From positions 1 to 22,186 of the IMG/VR virus record IMGVR_UViG_3300037054_000026: a stretch of 22,186 nucleotides of DNA; one strand, 5' to 3'. The notes beneath the pieces were generated by a model. That model saw only the letters and a program-made list of their open reading frames with translations. It was not told where the DNA came from and did not search any database. Origin of the DNA: a virus. Shown here one piece after another: positions 12,810 through 20,764 of this stretch. The position numbers and the translations under genes are program-made. Each line of letters starts with the position of its first letter. Within the stretch, counting starts at the first letter, position 1.

Positions 12810-15800
12810 GAATCAACATGAAAAAACACATTTTAGCATTGTTCCTCGCCGCGGCGGCGGCGGCGTTCGCAAGTTCGTTCGCTCACGCTCAGTCCGGATG
12901 TCCCGCCATCGTGAACGGAGCAGTGTTGACTGCAGGGCAATGGAACGCGTGTTTTTCCGCAAAAAACAACACTCTCGGTTACATCCCGCTGAACACTGGC
13001 GGCGGCACGATGACCGGGCCGCTGAAGACGGCGGCATCGATCACGGCGGGGGCGGGACTGAACATCGTTCCCGGAATCGCTCCGACGTCGCCAAACAACG
13101 GCGATATGTGGACGACAGCGAGCGGACTATATGCCCGCGTCGGCGGCATCACGATTGGGCCGCTATCCGGAGGGTCGTCCTCTAGCTTTTCCGCGACATC
13201 GCCGATCCTCGTAACCTTCCCGTCCGGCATCGTAACCTACGCATTCGACTTCACTGTCGCCAACGCCTTCCTGGCGCAACAGACCAACCAGGGCGCGACG
13301 ACGACCTCCCCTGGCTGGTACGCGCGGATCGCCGGTGACACGGTTCCGCGGGTCCGGGTCGGCCTCAACGCTACTGATATCGCCAGCGTCTCGTTTGGCC
13401 CCGGCAACGCGGCGCGCGACGCCTTCCTCGAGCGCGTCGGAGCGGGAGCGTTGCGCTTCGGCGCGCCCGACGCGGCCTCCGCGGTCGCTCAGACGCTAAG
13501 CGTCCAGAACGTCGTCGCCGGCACCAGCAACACGGCCGGCGCCGTCACCACGTTCGCGGCGTCGCAGGGCACCGGCACCGGTCTCGGCGGCCCGTTCCTG
13601 TTCAAGACGGCTCCCGCCGGCAGCACCGGAACGACGCAGAACGCGCTTGTTACCGCGATGGAGATTTACGGTAGCGGCGGCGTGACCATCGGGGCGCCGA
13701 CCGGCGCAGATCAGGGCGCCGGATTTCTGAACGTCGCCGGCGGCTACAAGGTCAACGGCGCATCGGTCGGCCCGATCACCGGCGGCGCGAACGGCCAAAC
13801 GCTTCAGGGCGTCACGTCGGCCGCTCCGCTCTGGACCTCGGCTCTCAACCTTGGCGTCTCCGGCACCGCGGGAAGTGCGACGTTCGGCAACGCGACCTCC
13901 GGCACCGTCACCGTCCAACCAGTGACCGGCGCGCTCGGCTCGGTCACGGCCAGCTTGCCAGCCAACACCGGAACCATCGCGGAAACGAACTACGCTCAAT
14001 CGTGGACCGCCACGCAGACGCTGCAGACGATCCTGGCCGGAACGACGAACACCTACGACGTCGGCACCAGCGCCACGGTCGCGGCGTTCCGCACGATCTA
14101 CGCCGGAACGTCTTTCGTAGGCCCGCTCGGTCAGTTCACGACCGCCGCCGCGACGCCAGTCTTGCGTCCGATCTCCGACGGCACGACCGCACTTCAAGTC
14201 ACGAAGGCGGACGGCACCACGCGCATCATGGACTTCGACACGACCAACGCGCGGGTCGGCATTAACAAGACGCCTGGCGCCTTCGATCTCGACGTGAACG
14301 GTGCGGTGAACTTCGGGAGCACGGTAAACGCCGTCACCGGCTATCAGATCGGGGGAGCCGCCACGGCCGCCAATGTTCTGCGCGGCAACGGGACGAATTT
14401 CGTCAGCGCGATTCTCGCCGCGGCCGATCTAAGCAACGGCGTCTCCGGCTCAGGCGCGGTATGCCTCGTCACGTCTTGCGTCATGGTGACGCCAACGCTC
14501 GGCGTCGCGGCCGGCACGTCTCTCGCGGTCGGTGGCGGGTCCATCGGCTCCGACGCGCTGGAGGTGACGGGCTCGACGACCCACAACGGCGCGGTGGTGG
14601 TGAACGCGGCCAGCTTCGGCCTTTCGGGGAACCAGGCCGTCGCGGCGTGGACCACGAGCGGCGTCCGCTACAAGAACGTCGCCGCCACTCTGACAGACAC
14701 GACTTCGACCGGAACGGTTGCGACCGCTTACACCGATCGATGGGGCGGCAGCACGGTCGCCGCGTCGAACGCCGGCGTTACTTTCACAAATTATTTCGGC
14801 TCTTATTTCAACGACGCGGCGGCCGGAACCAACGTCACGCTGACGAACAAGTGGGCCGTCGGCGCCGACAGCATAAAGGTCGGAACGAGTAATCAGTTCT
14901 CGGTCGGAAACGCCGGCCACGTCACCGCCGAGGGAGTGACATCTACCGGCGCGACCGGCACCGGCAAATTCGTGTTCGACGGATCGCCGTCAATCGGAAG
15001 TCTGACGGTCACGACCGCGTTCACGGCGACCGGACTCGTAACGGTTGGGGACTTGGCCCCGCAGGCCGCAAATACTTTCCTTGCGAACGTAACTGGCGGC
15101 TCGGCTTCTCCTACGGCGGCGGCCATTCCTACTTGCACGGGGGCAGCATCGGCCCTGCAATATAGTGGCGGTCTTTCGTGCGGCACGATCACGGCGGCGG
15201 CCTCGTCTATCGCATACGGCACGACGACCGCCGGCACGGCCGTTGGCATCCCGTACAACACGACAAACGGCGGAACCATTTCGGCGCTGACGCCGGTCAG
15301 CGGCGGCGTGCTGTATGGTGCCAGCGCGACCACCCCGGCGTTCTCGGCGGCGCTCACGCAATACGGCCCGGTGTACGGCGGCGGTGCTGGCAGCGCTCCC
15401 GTCTCGATGGCGGCTGGAACGGATGGTCAGATCATAGTTGGGCAGACCGGAGCGGCTCCACTGTGGAAAACATCGGCCGGTGACGTATTATCAATCTCGA
15501 CGGTTGGCGGCTTCATCTTTTCGTCGGTTAACACTCACCTTACGCAGTTGGCAAACTTGACCAATGTCGGTTCGCTCGCTGTTGGGAACATTGTGTCCGG
15601 CTTCGGCACAATTCTGACTACCAACACGATTGGCACAGCCGCAGACACGATAACGTCGGCATCTGCTAATGCGCTCGCAGTCGGGCGACAAGGCGCGACG
15701 CAGCCCGCGTTCAACGTGGACGCTTCGACCGCCTCGCAGACTGCGGGCCTGAACGTCAAGGGCGCGGCTTTCAACGGGACGGTCGCGCTCGCCGTCATCG

Positions 15801-16597
15801 ACACCAGCGGCAATACCAACCTGACGATCAACGCTCTTGGGTCAGGCACCATCGGTATCGGCACGATCTCGACCGGATTGGTGACGATCACGCCAGCGAC
15901 GACGGTCACCGGGACGTTGACCGCGTCAAACGCCTTCTCCGCTGGCTCGATCACCGGCCCGCTTGCCACGAACGTGGTCAAGGGCGTGGTGGAAGGCGAC
16001 GGCACGACGATCACGTGCGTTGCTGGCGTCTGCACGGCGCTCGGTGCGGCGGCAACGTCAATCGACGCAGGCGGGGCCACGACGACCGTCAGCAATGGAA
16101 CGACAAACTATCTGTTGCAAATCACCGGCACGTCGCCACTCTACGTCAACAAAGTATCGGCCAGCCAACTTCCAGGCACAACTACGAACGACAATGCGGG
16201 CGCGGGTAAAATTGGAGAGTACGTTTCAGCATCAGTTACTCGTGCGTCAGGCGTTTCATTAACGAGCAGCACCGCTGCCAACATTACTAGCATCAGCTTA
16301 ACTGCCGGTGATTGGGATGTTTGGGGCACGGTGGGTTTCGCCCCCGGCGGTTCCAATACCTACACTCTGCGCGTTGGCTGCGTCAGTCTTACATCTGCTT
16401 CTACGTCGGACGCGGATAGTGGGGCATGTTACGAAGACAGCGCCACAGGGGTTATTGGCGATGTGTCGTTCTTTTCGACAGGCACGTTGAGAGTAAGCAT
16501 AGCCAGCACGACTACTGTTTATTTAACCGCAGACGCAGTGTTTGCTGTCAGCACTCTTAAAGGATATGGATTCATCGGTGCGAGGCGAGTTCGTTAA
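12806..16597 (+). CDS. Long tail fibre-like protein with N-terminal Sec-type signal peptide
   Basis: A 1263-residue, Gly/Thr/Ala-rich, beta-repetitive protein. ATG 12806 overlaps the previous stop; ATG 12818 (MKKH) is a possible alternative and neither has a strong ribosome site. Residues 1-29 read as a Sec signal peptide (MKKHILALFLAAAAAAFASS, cleavage likely after AHA). Then NTGGGTMTGPL (63-73) is the phage fibre repeat motif, followed by many fibre-like segments such as DMWTTASGLYARVGG, PAGSTGTTQNALVTAMEIYG, DFDTTNARVGINKTPGAFDL and NTNLTINALGSGTIGIG. The C-terminus (about 1130-1263) ends GYGFIGARRVR, a recurrent ending of trimeric fibre tips. Predicted role: long receptor-binding fibre. 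The signal peptide is unexpected for a virion protein assembled in the cytoplasm. The tip has lower GC than the shaft, suggesting exchange of the receptor-binding end. Confidence 0.8.
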   Translation: MRINMKKHILALFLAAAAAAFASSFAHAQSGCPAIVNGAVLTAGQWNACFSAKNNTLGYIPLNTGGGTMTGPLKTAASITAGAGLNIVPGIAPTSPNNGDMWTTASGLYARVGGITIGPLSGGSSSSFSATSPILVTFPSGIVTYAFDFTVANAFLAQQTNQGATTTSPGWYARIAGDTVPRVRVGLNATDIASVSFGPGNAARDAFLERVGAGALRFGAPDAASAVAQTLSVQNVVAGTSNTAGAVTTFAASQGTGTGLGGPFLFKTAPAGSTGTTQNALVTAMEIYGSGGVTIGAPTGADQGAGFLNVAGGYKVNGASVGPITGGANGQTLQGVTSAAPLWTSALNLGVSGTAGSATFGNATSGTVTVQPVTGALGSVTASLPANTGTIAETNYAQSWTATQTLQTILAGTTNTYDVGTSATVAAFRTIYAGTSFVGPLGQFTTAAATPVLRPISDGTTALQVTKADGTTRIMDFDTTNARVGINKTPGAFDLDVNGAVNFGSTVNAVTGYQIGGAATAANVLRGNGTNFVSAILAAADLSNGVSGSGAVCLVTSCVMVTPTLGVAAGTSLAVGGGSIGSDALEVTGSTTHNGAVVVNAASFGLSGNQAVAAWTTSGVRYKNVAATLTDTTSTGTVATAYTDRWGGSTVAASNAGVTFTNYFGSYFNDAAAGTNVTLTNKWAVGADSIKVGTSNQFSVGNAGHVTAEGVTSTGATGTGKFVFDGSPSIGSLTVTTAFTATGLVTVGDLAPQAANTFLANVTGGSASPTAAAIPTCTGAASALQYSGGLSCGTITAAASSIAYGTTTAGTAVGIPYNTTNGGTISALTPVSGGVLYGASATTPAFSAALTQYGPVYGGGAGSAPVSMAAGTDGQIIVGQTGAAPLWKTSAGDVLSISTVGGFIFSSVNTHLTQLANLTNVGSLAVGNIVSGFGTILTTNTIGTAADTITSASANALAVGRQGATQPAFNVDASTASQTAGLNVKGAAFNGTVALAVIDTSGNTNLTINALGSGTIGIGTISTGLVTITPATTVTGTLTASNAFSAGSITGPLATNVVKGVVEGDGTTITCVAGVCTALGAAATSIDAGGATTTVSNGTTNYLLQITGTSPLYVNKVSASQLPGTTTNDNAGAGKIGEYVSASVTRASGVSLTSSTAANITSISLTAGDWDVWGTVGFAPGGSNTYTLRVGCVSLTSASTSDADSGACYEDSATGVIGDVSFFSTGTLRVSIASTTTVYLTADAVFAVSTLKGYGFIGARRVR

Positions 16598-16612
16598 AAC
16601 ATTGAGGGTAAT

Positions 16613-17638
16613 GTGGAAAACACAACGATGATGACGCGCCGCAAAATATTAATCGGCGCGTCCACCCTAGTAGCCGCTCCGTTTGTCCTCCAAGCGCGGT
16701 TCGCAAAAGCTGCGGCCATGGACTGGCAATTTGACCCGCGCGATTTCGGTGCCAAGTGGGACGGCGCGGCTGATGACACCGCCGCGATCAACAAGGCGTT
16801 CGACGCGGCGCGTCAGGTCGGCGGCACGCTCGCGCTGCCGCCCGGCACTGGCGGGTTCCTTGCGGGAGGGTTGAACTTCACGCAGACGCTCGGCGGCAGG
16901 TCAGTTCGCGTCATTGGAAGCGGATCGGCGTGGGGCGGGTCGATACTAAAGGCCATCGGTTCCACCGGGTCATATCCGCACGCGCTCGACCTGTGCGGAG
17001 CCAAAGGGATCAAGCTGCAAGATTTTGTGGTGACGACCGCGCCGAACGTGACGGCGCTATCGGGCCTGTTTATGGCGTCGGCGCTCGGCGGCTACGATCT
17101 CGACATGACGCTGATCGACAATCTTTACGTGTCAGGAAATTTCACTGCTGGCGCGCTTTACGCGGCCTGTCATGCGTCGAGCGCCTATCGGGCCTGCAAG
17201 TTCTACAATTACAATTACGGCGGTCAGCCGGCAGTTTTTCTCTCAAAAACAAACGGTTGGAATTTAGGATCAAACTTCGCTTCGGTCGCCAACCGGCCGC
17301 AGGACTACGGCTGCTCGGACCTGACGTTCGACGCCTGCGAGATTCACGATATGTCGGACAACGCCGGCAGCTACGCGACCATCCTCGACGGCTGTTCGGA
17401 TATAAGATTTTTCGGCGGCAACGTCAGTCAGAATCACGGCCATACCGCCTATCACCTTGGCGTCAACAATCCGACCCGCGTCGGTTTCTACGGCACCAGC
17501 CATTACACGGACAGCGGTCCGGCTCCGAGCTACGTGTTCGAGATACCGTCCGGCCACACCATGACGACGGTCTTACGCGATCAGTTCAGCGCGGCACAGT
17601 TCGCGATTGCAGAGTACAGCAGCGGAGCACACACATGA
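16613..17638 (+). CDS. Pectate-lyase-like beta-helix tailspike with Tat-type signal peptide
   Basis: A 341-residue protein. GTG 16613 follows GAGGG (16604-16607 core) by 5 bases and is preferred; ATG 16628 or 16631 would also keep the export signal. Residues 8-33 form a twin-arginine signal: TRRKILIGAST, a hydrophobic core, then an Arg before AKA with cleavage likely after residue 33. Residues 41-60 (DPRDFGAKWDGAADDTAAIN) are the hallmark opening of Pectate_lyase_3 beta-helices found in phage tailspikes and polysaccharide lyases. The rest (FVVTTAPNVTALSG, CEIHDMSDNAGSYATILDGC, SDIRFFGGNVSQNHGH) is the repetitive beta-helix. Role: polysaccharide binding or depolymerisation, inferred. The Tat signal is atypical for a virion tailspike. 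The stop overlaps the endolysin start (ATGA). Confidence 0.75.
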   Translation: MENTTMMTRRKILIGASTLVAAPFVLQARFAKAAAMDWQFDPRDFGAKWDGAADDTAAINKAFDAARQVGGTLALPPGTGGFLAGGLNFTQTLGGRSVRVIGSGSAWGGSILKAIGSTGSYPHALDLCGAKGIKLQDFVVTTAPNVTALSGLFMASALGGYDLDMTLIDNLYVSGNFTAGALYAACHASSAYRACKFYNYNYGGQPAVFLSKTNGWNLGSNFASVANRPQDYGCSDLTFDACEIHDMSDNAGSYATILDGCSDIRFFGGNVSQNHGHTAYHLGVNNPTRVGFYGTSHYTDSGPAPSYVFEIPSGHTMTTVLRDQFSAAQFAIAEYSSGAHT

Positions 17639-18393
17639 TAGCGTCACTCGTTGCCGGATCGGTAGTGCGCGCTGGATCGCAGAACCGAGATGCCGTGCTG
17701 GCGATCCAAGCGGTGATCGGTGTTTCAGCCGATGGCAGCTTCGGCCCTGCTACCAAACTCGCGGTCGAACAATTTCAGACGGCGCACGGCCTGATTTCCG
17801 ACGGCGTGGTCGGCCACATGACGGCGATGGCTATGGATGCCGTCGCAACGGCACCGCCGAACGCCACCGTCCAGATCACGTCGGCGGTCGGCATCGAGCC
17901 GGTCTGGAACAGGTTGGCTCGGACGCAAATCGGCATCCACGAGGTCGGGGACAATTCCGGGCCGGACGTTGCCCGCTACATCGCTGGCGCTCACGCGGGC
18001 GCGCTCGGCGATCCCTGGTGCAGTATATTCGCTTGCTGGGCGCTCGAAAGCTGCGGCATCAGAGGGACGCGCAGCGCGTCCTCGCAGTCGTTCCGCACCG
18101 ATCCGAACTTCGTGAAGCTTGACGGCCCGGCCTTCGGGGCGCTGGTCGTGTTCTGGCGCTCGCCGCGCGCGCAGGGAGTCGGTCACGTCGGGTTCTATCA
18201 GAAGGAAACCTCGACCCACGTCTTCACGCTCGGCGGCAACGAGGGCGACATGGTTAAGGAGGAGTGGCTTCCGAAGGCCGCGTCGTCCTTCGGACTCGTG
18301 GGCTACTACTGGCCGAAGGCGGCCGACCTGCCGAAGACCGGCCCGGTGACCGTTTCCGTCGCGACCCCGCTCGTCACCGTCAAAGTGACTTGA
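17635..18393 (+). CDS. Endolysin: peptidoglycan-binding domain plus TIGR02594-type Cys/His hydrolase
   Basis: Start ATG 17635 overlaps the tailspike stop; upstream frame is shadow. The product is 252 residues. Residues about 17-68 are a PG_binding_1 repeat (AVLAIQAVIGVSADGSFGPA, KLAVEQFQTAHGLISDGVVG). Residues about 90-235 match the TIGR02594 / CHAP-like family: WNRLARTQIGIHEVGDNSGP, DPWCSIFACWALESCGI with C129, GVGHVGFY with H184 and TLGGNEGD with N202, then GLVGYYWP. C129-H184-N202 is the likely catalytic triad cleaving a peptidoglycan amide bond. There is no signal peptide, so release needs a holin, which is expected among the small membrane genes downstream. It is a second lytic enzyme besides the tape measure amidase. 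Confidence 0.85.
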   Translation: MIASLVAGSVVRAGSQNRDAVLAIQAVIGVSADGSFGPATKLAVEQFQTAHGLISDGVVGHMTAMAMDAVATAPPNATVQITSAVGIEPVWNRLARTQIGIHEVGDNSGPDVARYIAGAHAGALGDPWCSIFACWALESCGIRGTRSASSQSFRTDPNFVKLDGPAFGALVVFWRSPRAQGVGHVGFYQKETSTHVFTLGGNEGDMVKEEWLPKAASSFGLVGYYWPKAADLPKTGPVTVSVATPLVTVKVT

Positions 18394-18408
18394 GCCTTGG
18401 AGCAGCCC

Positions 18409-18615
18409 GTGAATAATTCGCGCGACATTGCGCTGGCGGCACTCGATGTCGCTCTAGCCGAGCAAATCAAACAACGCTTTGGGATGATTCTTATCAATGG
18501 CCCGGACTTGGACACACGGGGTCAGGCGTTGCGTAATTTCACCACCGGCCTAAAAGCTCTCCACGAGGTCCGCGATGCCGCAATTATCATAGTCACGAAA
18601 GAGTTTTCCGAGTAA
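18409..18615 (+). CDS. Small soluble protein of unknown function (68 aa), lysis region
   Basis: GTG 18409 is chosen because GGAG at 18399-18402 lies 6 bases upstream; the in-frame TTG 18397 has no site. The product is a helical 68-residue protein (NNSRDIALAALDVALAEQIK, then FGMILINGPDLDTRGQALRN and a C-terminal helix with DAAIIIVTKEF). No signal peptide, membrane segment or recognised motif is seen. It lies between endolysin and the first membrane protein, 15 bases after the endolysin stop. From here the DNA is less GC-rich than the structural block. I do not recognise the family. Confidence 0.6.
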   Translation: MNNSRDIALAALDVALAEQIKQRFGMILINGPDLDTRGQALRNFTTGLKALHEVRDAAIIIVTKEFSE

Positions 18616-18638
18616 ATCTAACCAAAGGGGATTCGACC

Positions 18639-19253
18639 ATGAGGCTTATACGGTACTATATCGCCATCGCTTTTGCCGTTGGGCTCACCTTCGCGGCTCC
18701 GGTCGCGTTTGTCGTCGCTCAAACCGCAGCACCACTAGCGACTACATCGCCGCTAACGACCACATCATCGCCGGTCACGCAGAACACCGTCACCACAAGT
18801 GGGCCTGTTTCTTCTCAGACCACGATTAGCGTCGGCACCTACGCGGGCCAGGCAATCATGTGGGTCGGAGCGGTGTTTGGCACGACCATCGGCGCCGCGC
18901 TCACCTCACTTCTGATTCAGATGATGCGGAATGCCGGGGTCGCCGGATCCGAACTATTGCGAGGTAAGCTCCAAGACATCATCGTCAACGGTTTGAACGC
19001 GGGAGCCAAGATGGCGTCCGACAGTTTGAAGGACAAAGGCCAGATCGAGATTAAAAACGCAGTGGTCGCCAGCACGGTCGCCTATGTCCAAGACCATGGC
19101 GCCGACACGCTCAAGAAACTCGGCATCGACCCGAACAGCAACATCGCCGTTGACGCGATCAAGGCGCGCATCGAGACGGCGATCAATGACCCCGCCACTC
19201 CGACGCCACCGATCCTTGATACGAAATCCGTTGCGGCAACAGGAAAGGCTTAG
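18639..19253 (+). CDS. Membrane protein, possible holin (LL-H-like)
   Basis: A 204-residue protein with ATG 18639 and an AAAGGGG site. Residues 1-28 are a hydrophobic signal-like segment (IRYYIAIAFAVGLTFAAPVA), followed by a Thr/Ser/Pro-rich linker, and a second membrane segment near 71-96 (AIMWVGAVFGTTIGAALTSL). The C-terminal half is helical and polar, with VAYVQDHGADTLKKLGID resembling the C-terminal part of LL-H-type phage holins. Placed two genes after the endolysin, it is the best-supported holin candidate here, though it is longer than most members of that family and the linker is unusual. Alternative: an exported accessory protein. Confidence 0.6.
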   Translation: MRLIRYYIAIAFAVGLTFAAPVAFVVAQTAAPLATTSPLTTTSSPVTQNTVTTSGPVSSQTTISVGTYAGQAIMWVGAVFGTTIGAALTSLLIQMMRNAGVAGSELLRGKLQDIIVNGLNAGAKMASDSLKDKGQIEIKNAVVASTVAYVQDHGADTLKKLGIDPNSNIAVDAIKARIETAINDPATPTPPILDTKSVAATGKA

Positions 19254-19257
19254 TCCC

Positions 19258-19572
19258 ATGCGACACTTCATCGCTCCGCTTCTCGTTCTCATGCTCGTCG
19301 GCTGCACCAACCCGGACGGCAGCACTATGTCATCGGACCAGATCGTTGCCGCGACGGTCGACCAGGTCTGTAGCAACCTCGGTTTGGCCGACGCAGGCTT
19401 TCAGTTCTATGTCGCGCAGCACCCGGCCAACGGGACAATCATGCGGGCAGAGGCCGATGCCTATGCAGCCGGCACAGCAGCTTGCGCCAACCGCAACAGC
19501 GGCACCATGAAGGCTGTTGTGGCGGCGCTTGCAGCTATCGCCAAAGCCGAACAGCAAGCCAAGGGCGGCTGA
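19258..19572 (+). CDS. Small phage lipoprotein, possible outer-membrane spanin-like role
   Basis: A 104-residue protein starting at ATG 19258, 4 bases after the previous stop; the open frame back to 19084 is shadow. The N-terminus MRHFIAPLLVLMLVGCTNPD is a lipoprotein signal with lipobox LVGC (C16). The mature part is an Ala-rich helical region with two further Cys and no recognised domain. Lipoproteins in lysis cassettes are often o-spanins, but this one lacks the proline-rich character of classic Rz1, so the role is only a possibility. Its stop overlaps the next start (TGATG at 19570-19574). Confidence 0.72.
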   Translation: MRHFIAPLLVLMLVGCTNPDGSTMSSDQIVAATVDQVCSNLGLADAGFQFYVAQHPANGTIMRAEADAYAAGTAACANRNSGTMKAVVAALAAIAKAEQQAKGG

Positions 19573-19880
19573 TGCGGACGCACGATCAAACCCTTTGCCC
19601 CAAGTGCCATCGCATGTACTGCGAGGGATTCTGGGGCGAAGGTGTCTGCATCGCGGACATGAAATTCAGTCGCGATCCGACTTCGCGTGGAGACGAGATC
19701 GCGGATTATGTCCGGCAGTGGTACGAGTTAAATCGCGAGACGTGGCTTGATCGTCATCGGATCAACCCGTTTGCCAGCGCGACGGATCGCGACGGGGTGC
19801 ATGCCGATGAATTTATGCTTCGGTTTCTTGGCGAAGTTGGGCGCGTGAACGCCGAAGCAGAGAGACAAAAAGGAAACTGA
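19572..19880 (+). CDS. Small protein with Cys-x2-Cys motif, function unknown
   Basis: A 102-residue protein whose ATG 19572 shares one base with the previous stop; the longer upstream frame is shadow of the lipoprotein gene. The N-terminus has C9-x2-C12 plus H13, C17 and C26 (TLCPKCHRMYCEGFWGEGVC), which could be a small zinc site. The rest is polar and helical (DEIADYVRQWYELNRETWLD, then FMLRFLGEVGRVNAEAERQK). No membrane segment. Not recognised; it may be a regulator or accessory factor carried among the lysis genes. Confidence 0.68.
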   Translation: MRTHDQTLCPKCHRMYCEGFWGEGVCIADMKFSRDPTSRGDEIADYVRQWYELNRETWLDRHRINPFASATDRDGVHADEFMLRFLGEVGRVNAEAERQKGN

Positions 19881-19882
19881 CA

Positions 19883-20167
19883 ATGGCCGCCATCTTCGCT
19901 GCACTGCTGGCCGCGCTTGCCAACCCGGCGTTTATCGCGTCGCTGTTGGCAGAGGGTCCAGAACTTTTTAAGCTCGCGCTTGCGGTCGTTGGCTACATTG
20001 AAACCAGCAGCTCTAGCCACGCCGATCCAAGCATCGCCGCAATAGGAAGCGCGGCGACCGGCGTGCGCGAGGCGATGGAGGCTGCGGCCAAGGCTGCGTC
20101 CGACGCGGCGGCGCATCCGAACGATGATAGCGGCTTTGATCCCAACGTATTCCGAAAGGAGGGTTGA
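19883..20167 (+). CDS. Small Ala-rich membrane-associated protein (94 aa)
   Basis: Begins at ATG 19883, 2 bases after the previous stop, with AAAAGGAAA upstream. Residues 1-38 form hydrophobic, Ala/Leu-rich segments (AAIFAALLAALANPAFIASL and LFKLALAVVGYIE), followed by a Ser/His linker and an Ala-rich amphipathic helix (VREAMEAAAKAASDAAAHPN), ending in a polar tail. It could be a small holin- or antiholin-like protein, but no family is recognised. It ends directly at the strong ribosome site of the next gene. Confidence 0.65.
   Translation: MAAIFAALLAALANPAFIASLLAEGPELFKLALAVVGYIETSSSSHADPSIAAIGSAATGVREAMEAAAKAASDAAAHPNDDSGFDPNVFRKEG
20156..20162 (+). promoter_or_regulatory. Strong Shine-Dalgarno for the 58-aa gene at 20170
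   Basis: AAGGAGG at 20156-20162, 7 bases before ATG 20170, is a near-complete anti-16S match and the strongest site in this part of the window. It decides ATG 20170 over the in-frame TTG 20164. Confidence 0.65.
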
Positions 20168-20169
20168 CC

Positions 20170-20346
20170 ATGCCGTGCTTCGGTCTCGTCGTTTTCATGT
20201 GGTGCCAAGTGCCCGCGCTGCCCGCCGCATACTGCGACATAGCCGTGCCTGTCCGCGTCTCGCACGCCGACACTCGTGCGACCAAGGAAGCGGCGGCGCG
20301 CGAGTTCGCAAAATGGAAAGCCACTTGTCCACAGAAGGAAAAGTGA
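20170..20346 (+). CDS. Short Cys-containing exported or membrane protein (58 aa), possible Rz1-like
   Basis: A 58-residue protein with hydrophobic N-terminus (MPCFGLVVFMWCQVPALPAA), then YCDIAVPVRVSHADTRATKE and a helix ending EFAKWKATC. Four Cys are at 3, 12, 22 and 53. The arrangement C-(x)-I-x-x-P-(V/I)-x-x-S-x-x-D-T-x-x-T ... W-x-x-x-C resembles a small protein found in lysis cassettes of many phages, some of which are labelled Rz1-like, but no perfect lipobox is visible here (FMWC). Translation should be strong because of the AAGGAGG site. It partly overlaps nothing, and the next gene starts 1 base after its stop. Confidence 0.65.
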   Translation: MPCFGLVVFMWCQVPALPAAYCDIAVPVRVSHADTRATKEAAAREFAKWKATCPQKEK

Positions 20347-20347
20347 C

Positions 20348-20764
20348 ATGCACGGCATGAAGCTCTTCGAGTGGATGACATCAGCGATGATGATCGGCAT
20401 AGCCGTGATTGTCGCATTTAGCCCAAGCGCGATTCATTCTGGCGGGTTTGCTTTGATGGCAAACATCGGACTGACGGCTTCGGTCGTAGGCGTCCTGTTC
20501 ATGGCATCAGGTTGCGCTCGCATGGCGGCACTCTATGCCAACGGCAATTGGCCGGTGATTGGTCCAAGGTTGCGGGCGGCTTGTGCGGCAGGCGGTGCGT
20601 TGGTATGGGCGCAAATGTTAATCGCGCTCATAAAGTGGTCCGAACAATCTGGCTACATTTCCATCGGTATTTCGGTGTACACATTTCTAGTTGTCGGAGA
20701 GATTATCTCCTGTCACCGCGCCGCATCGGATGGAATTGTAAGAAATGTCGGACCCAACATCTGA
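20348..20764 (+). CDS. Integral membrane protein with four predicted helices
   Basis: A 138-residue protein starting at ATG 20348, after GAAGGA in the end of the preceding gene; the upstream open frame is shadow. Four hydrophobic segments are visible: about 11-28 (SAMMIGIAVIVAFSPSAI), 33-58 (GFALMANIGLTASVVGVLFM), 73-96 (AACAAGGALVWAQMLIALIK) and 102-125 (ISIGISVYTFLVVGEIIS). There are no catalytic motifs. It overlaps the next gene by 20 bases, suggesting the two products act together. Possible holin or other phage membrane factor; the DNA is distinctly lower in GC than the tail genes. Confidence 0.72.
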   Translation: MHGMKLFEWMTSAMMIGIAVIVAFSPSAIHSGGFALMANIGLTASVVGVLFMASGCARMAALYANGNWPVIGPRLRAACAAGGALVWAQMLIALIKWSEQSGYISIGISVYTFLVVGEIISCHRAASDGIVRNVGPNI

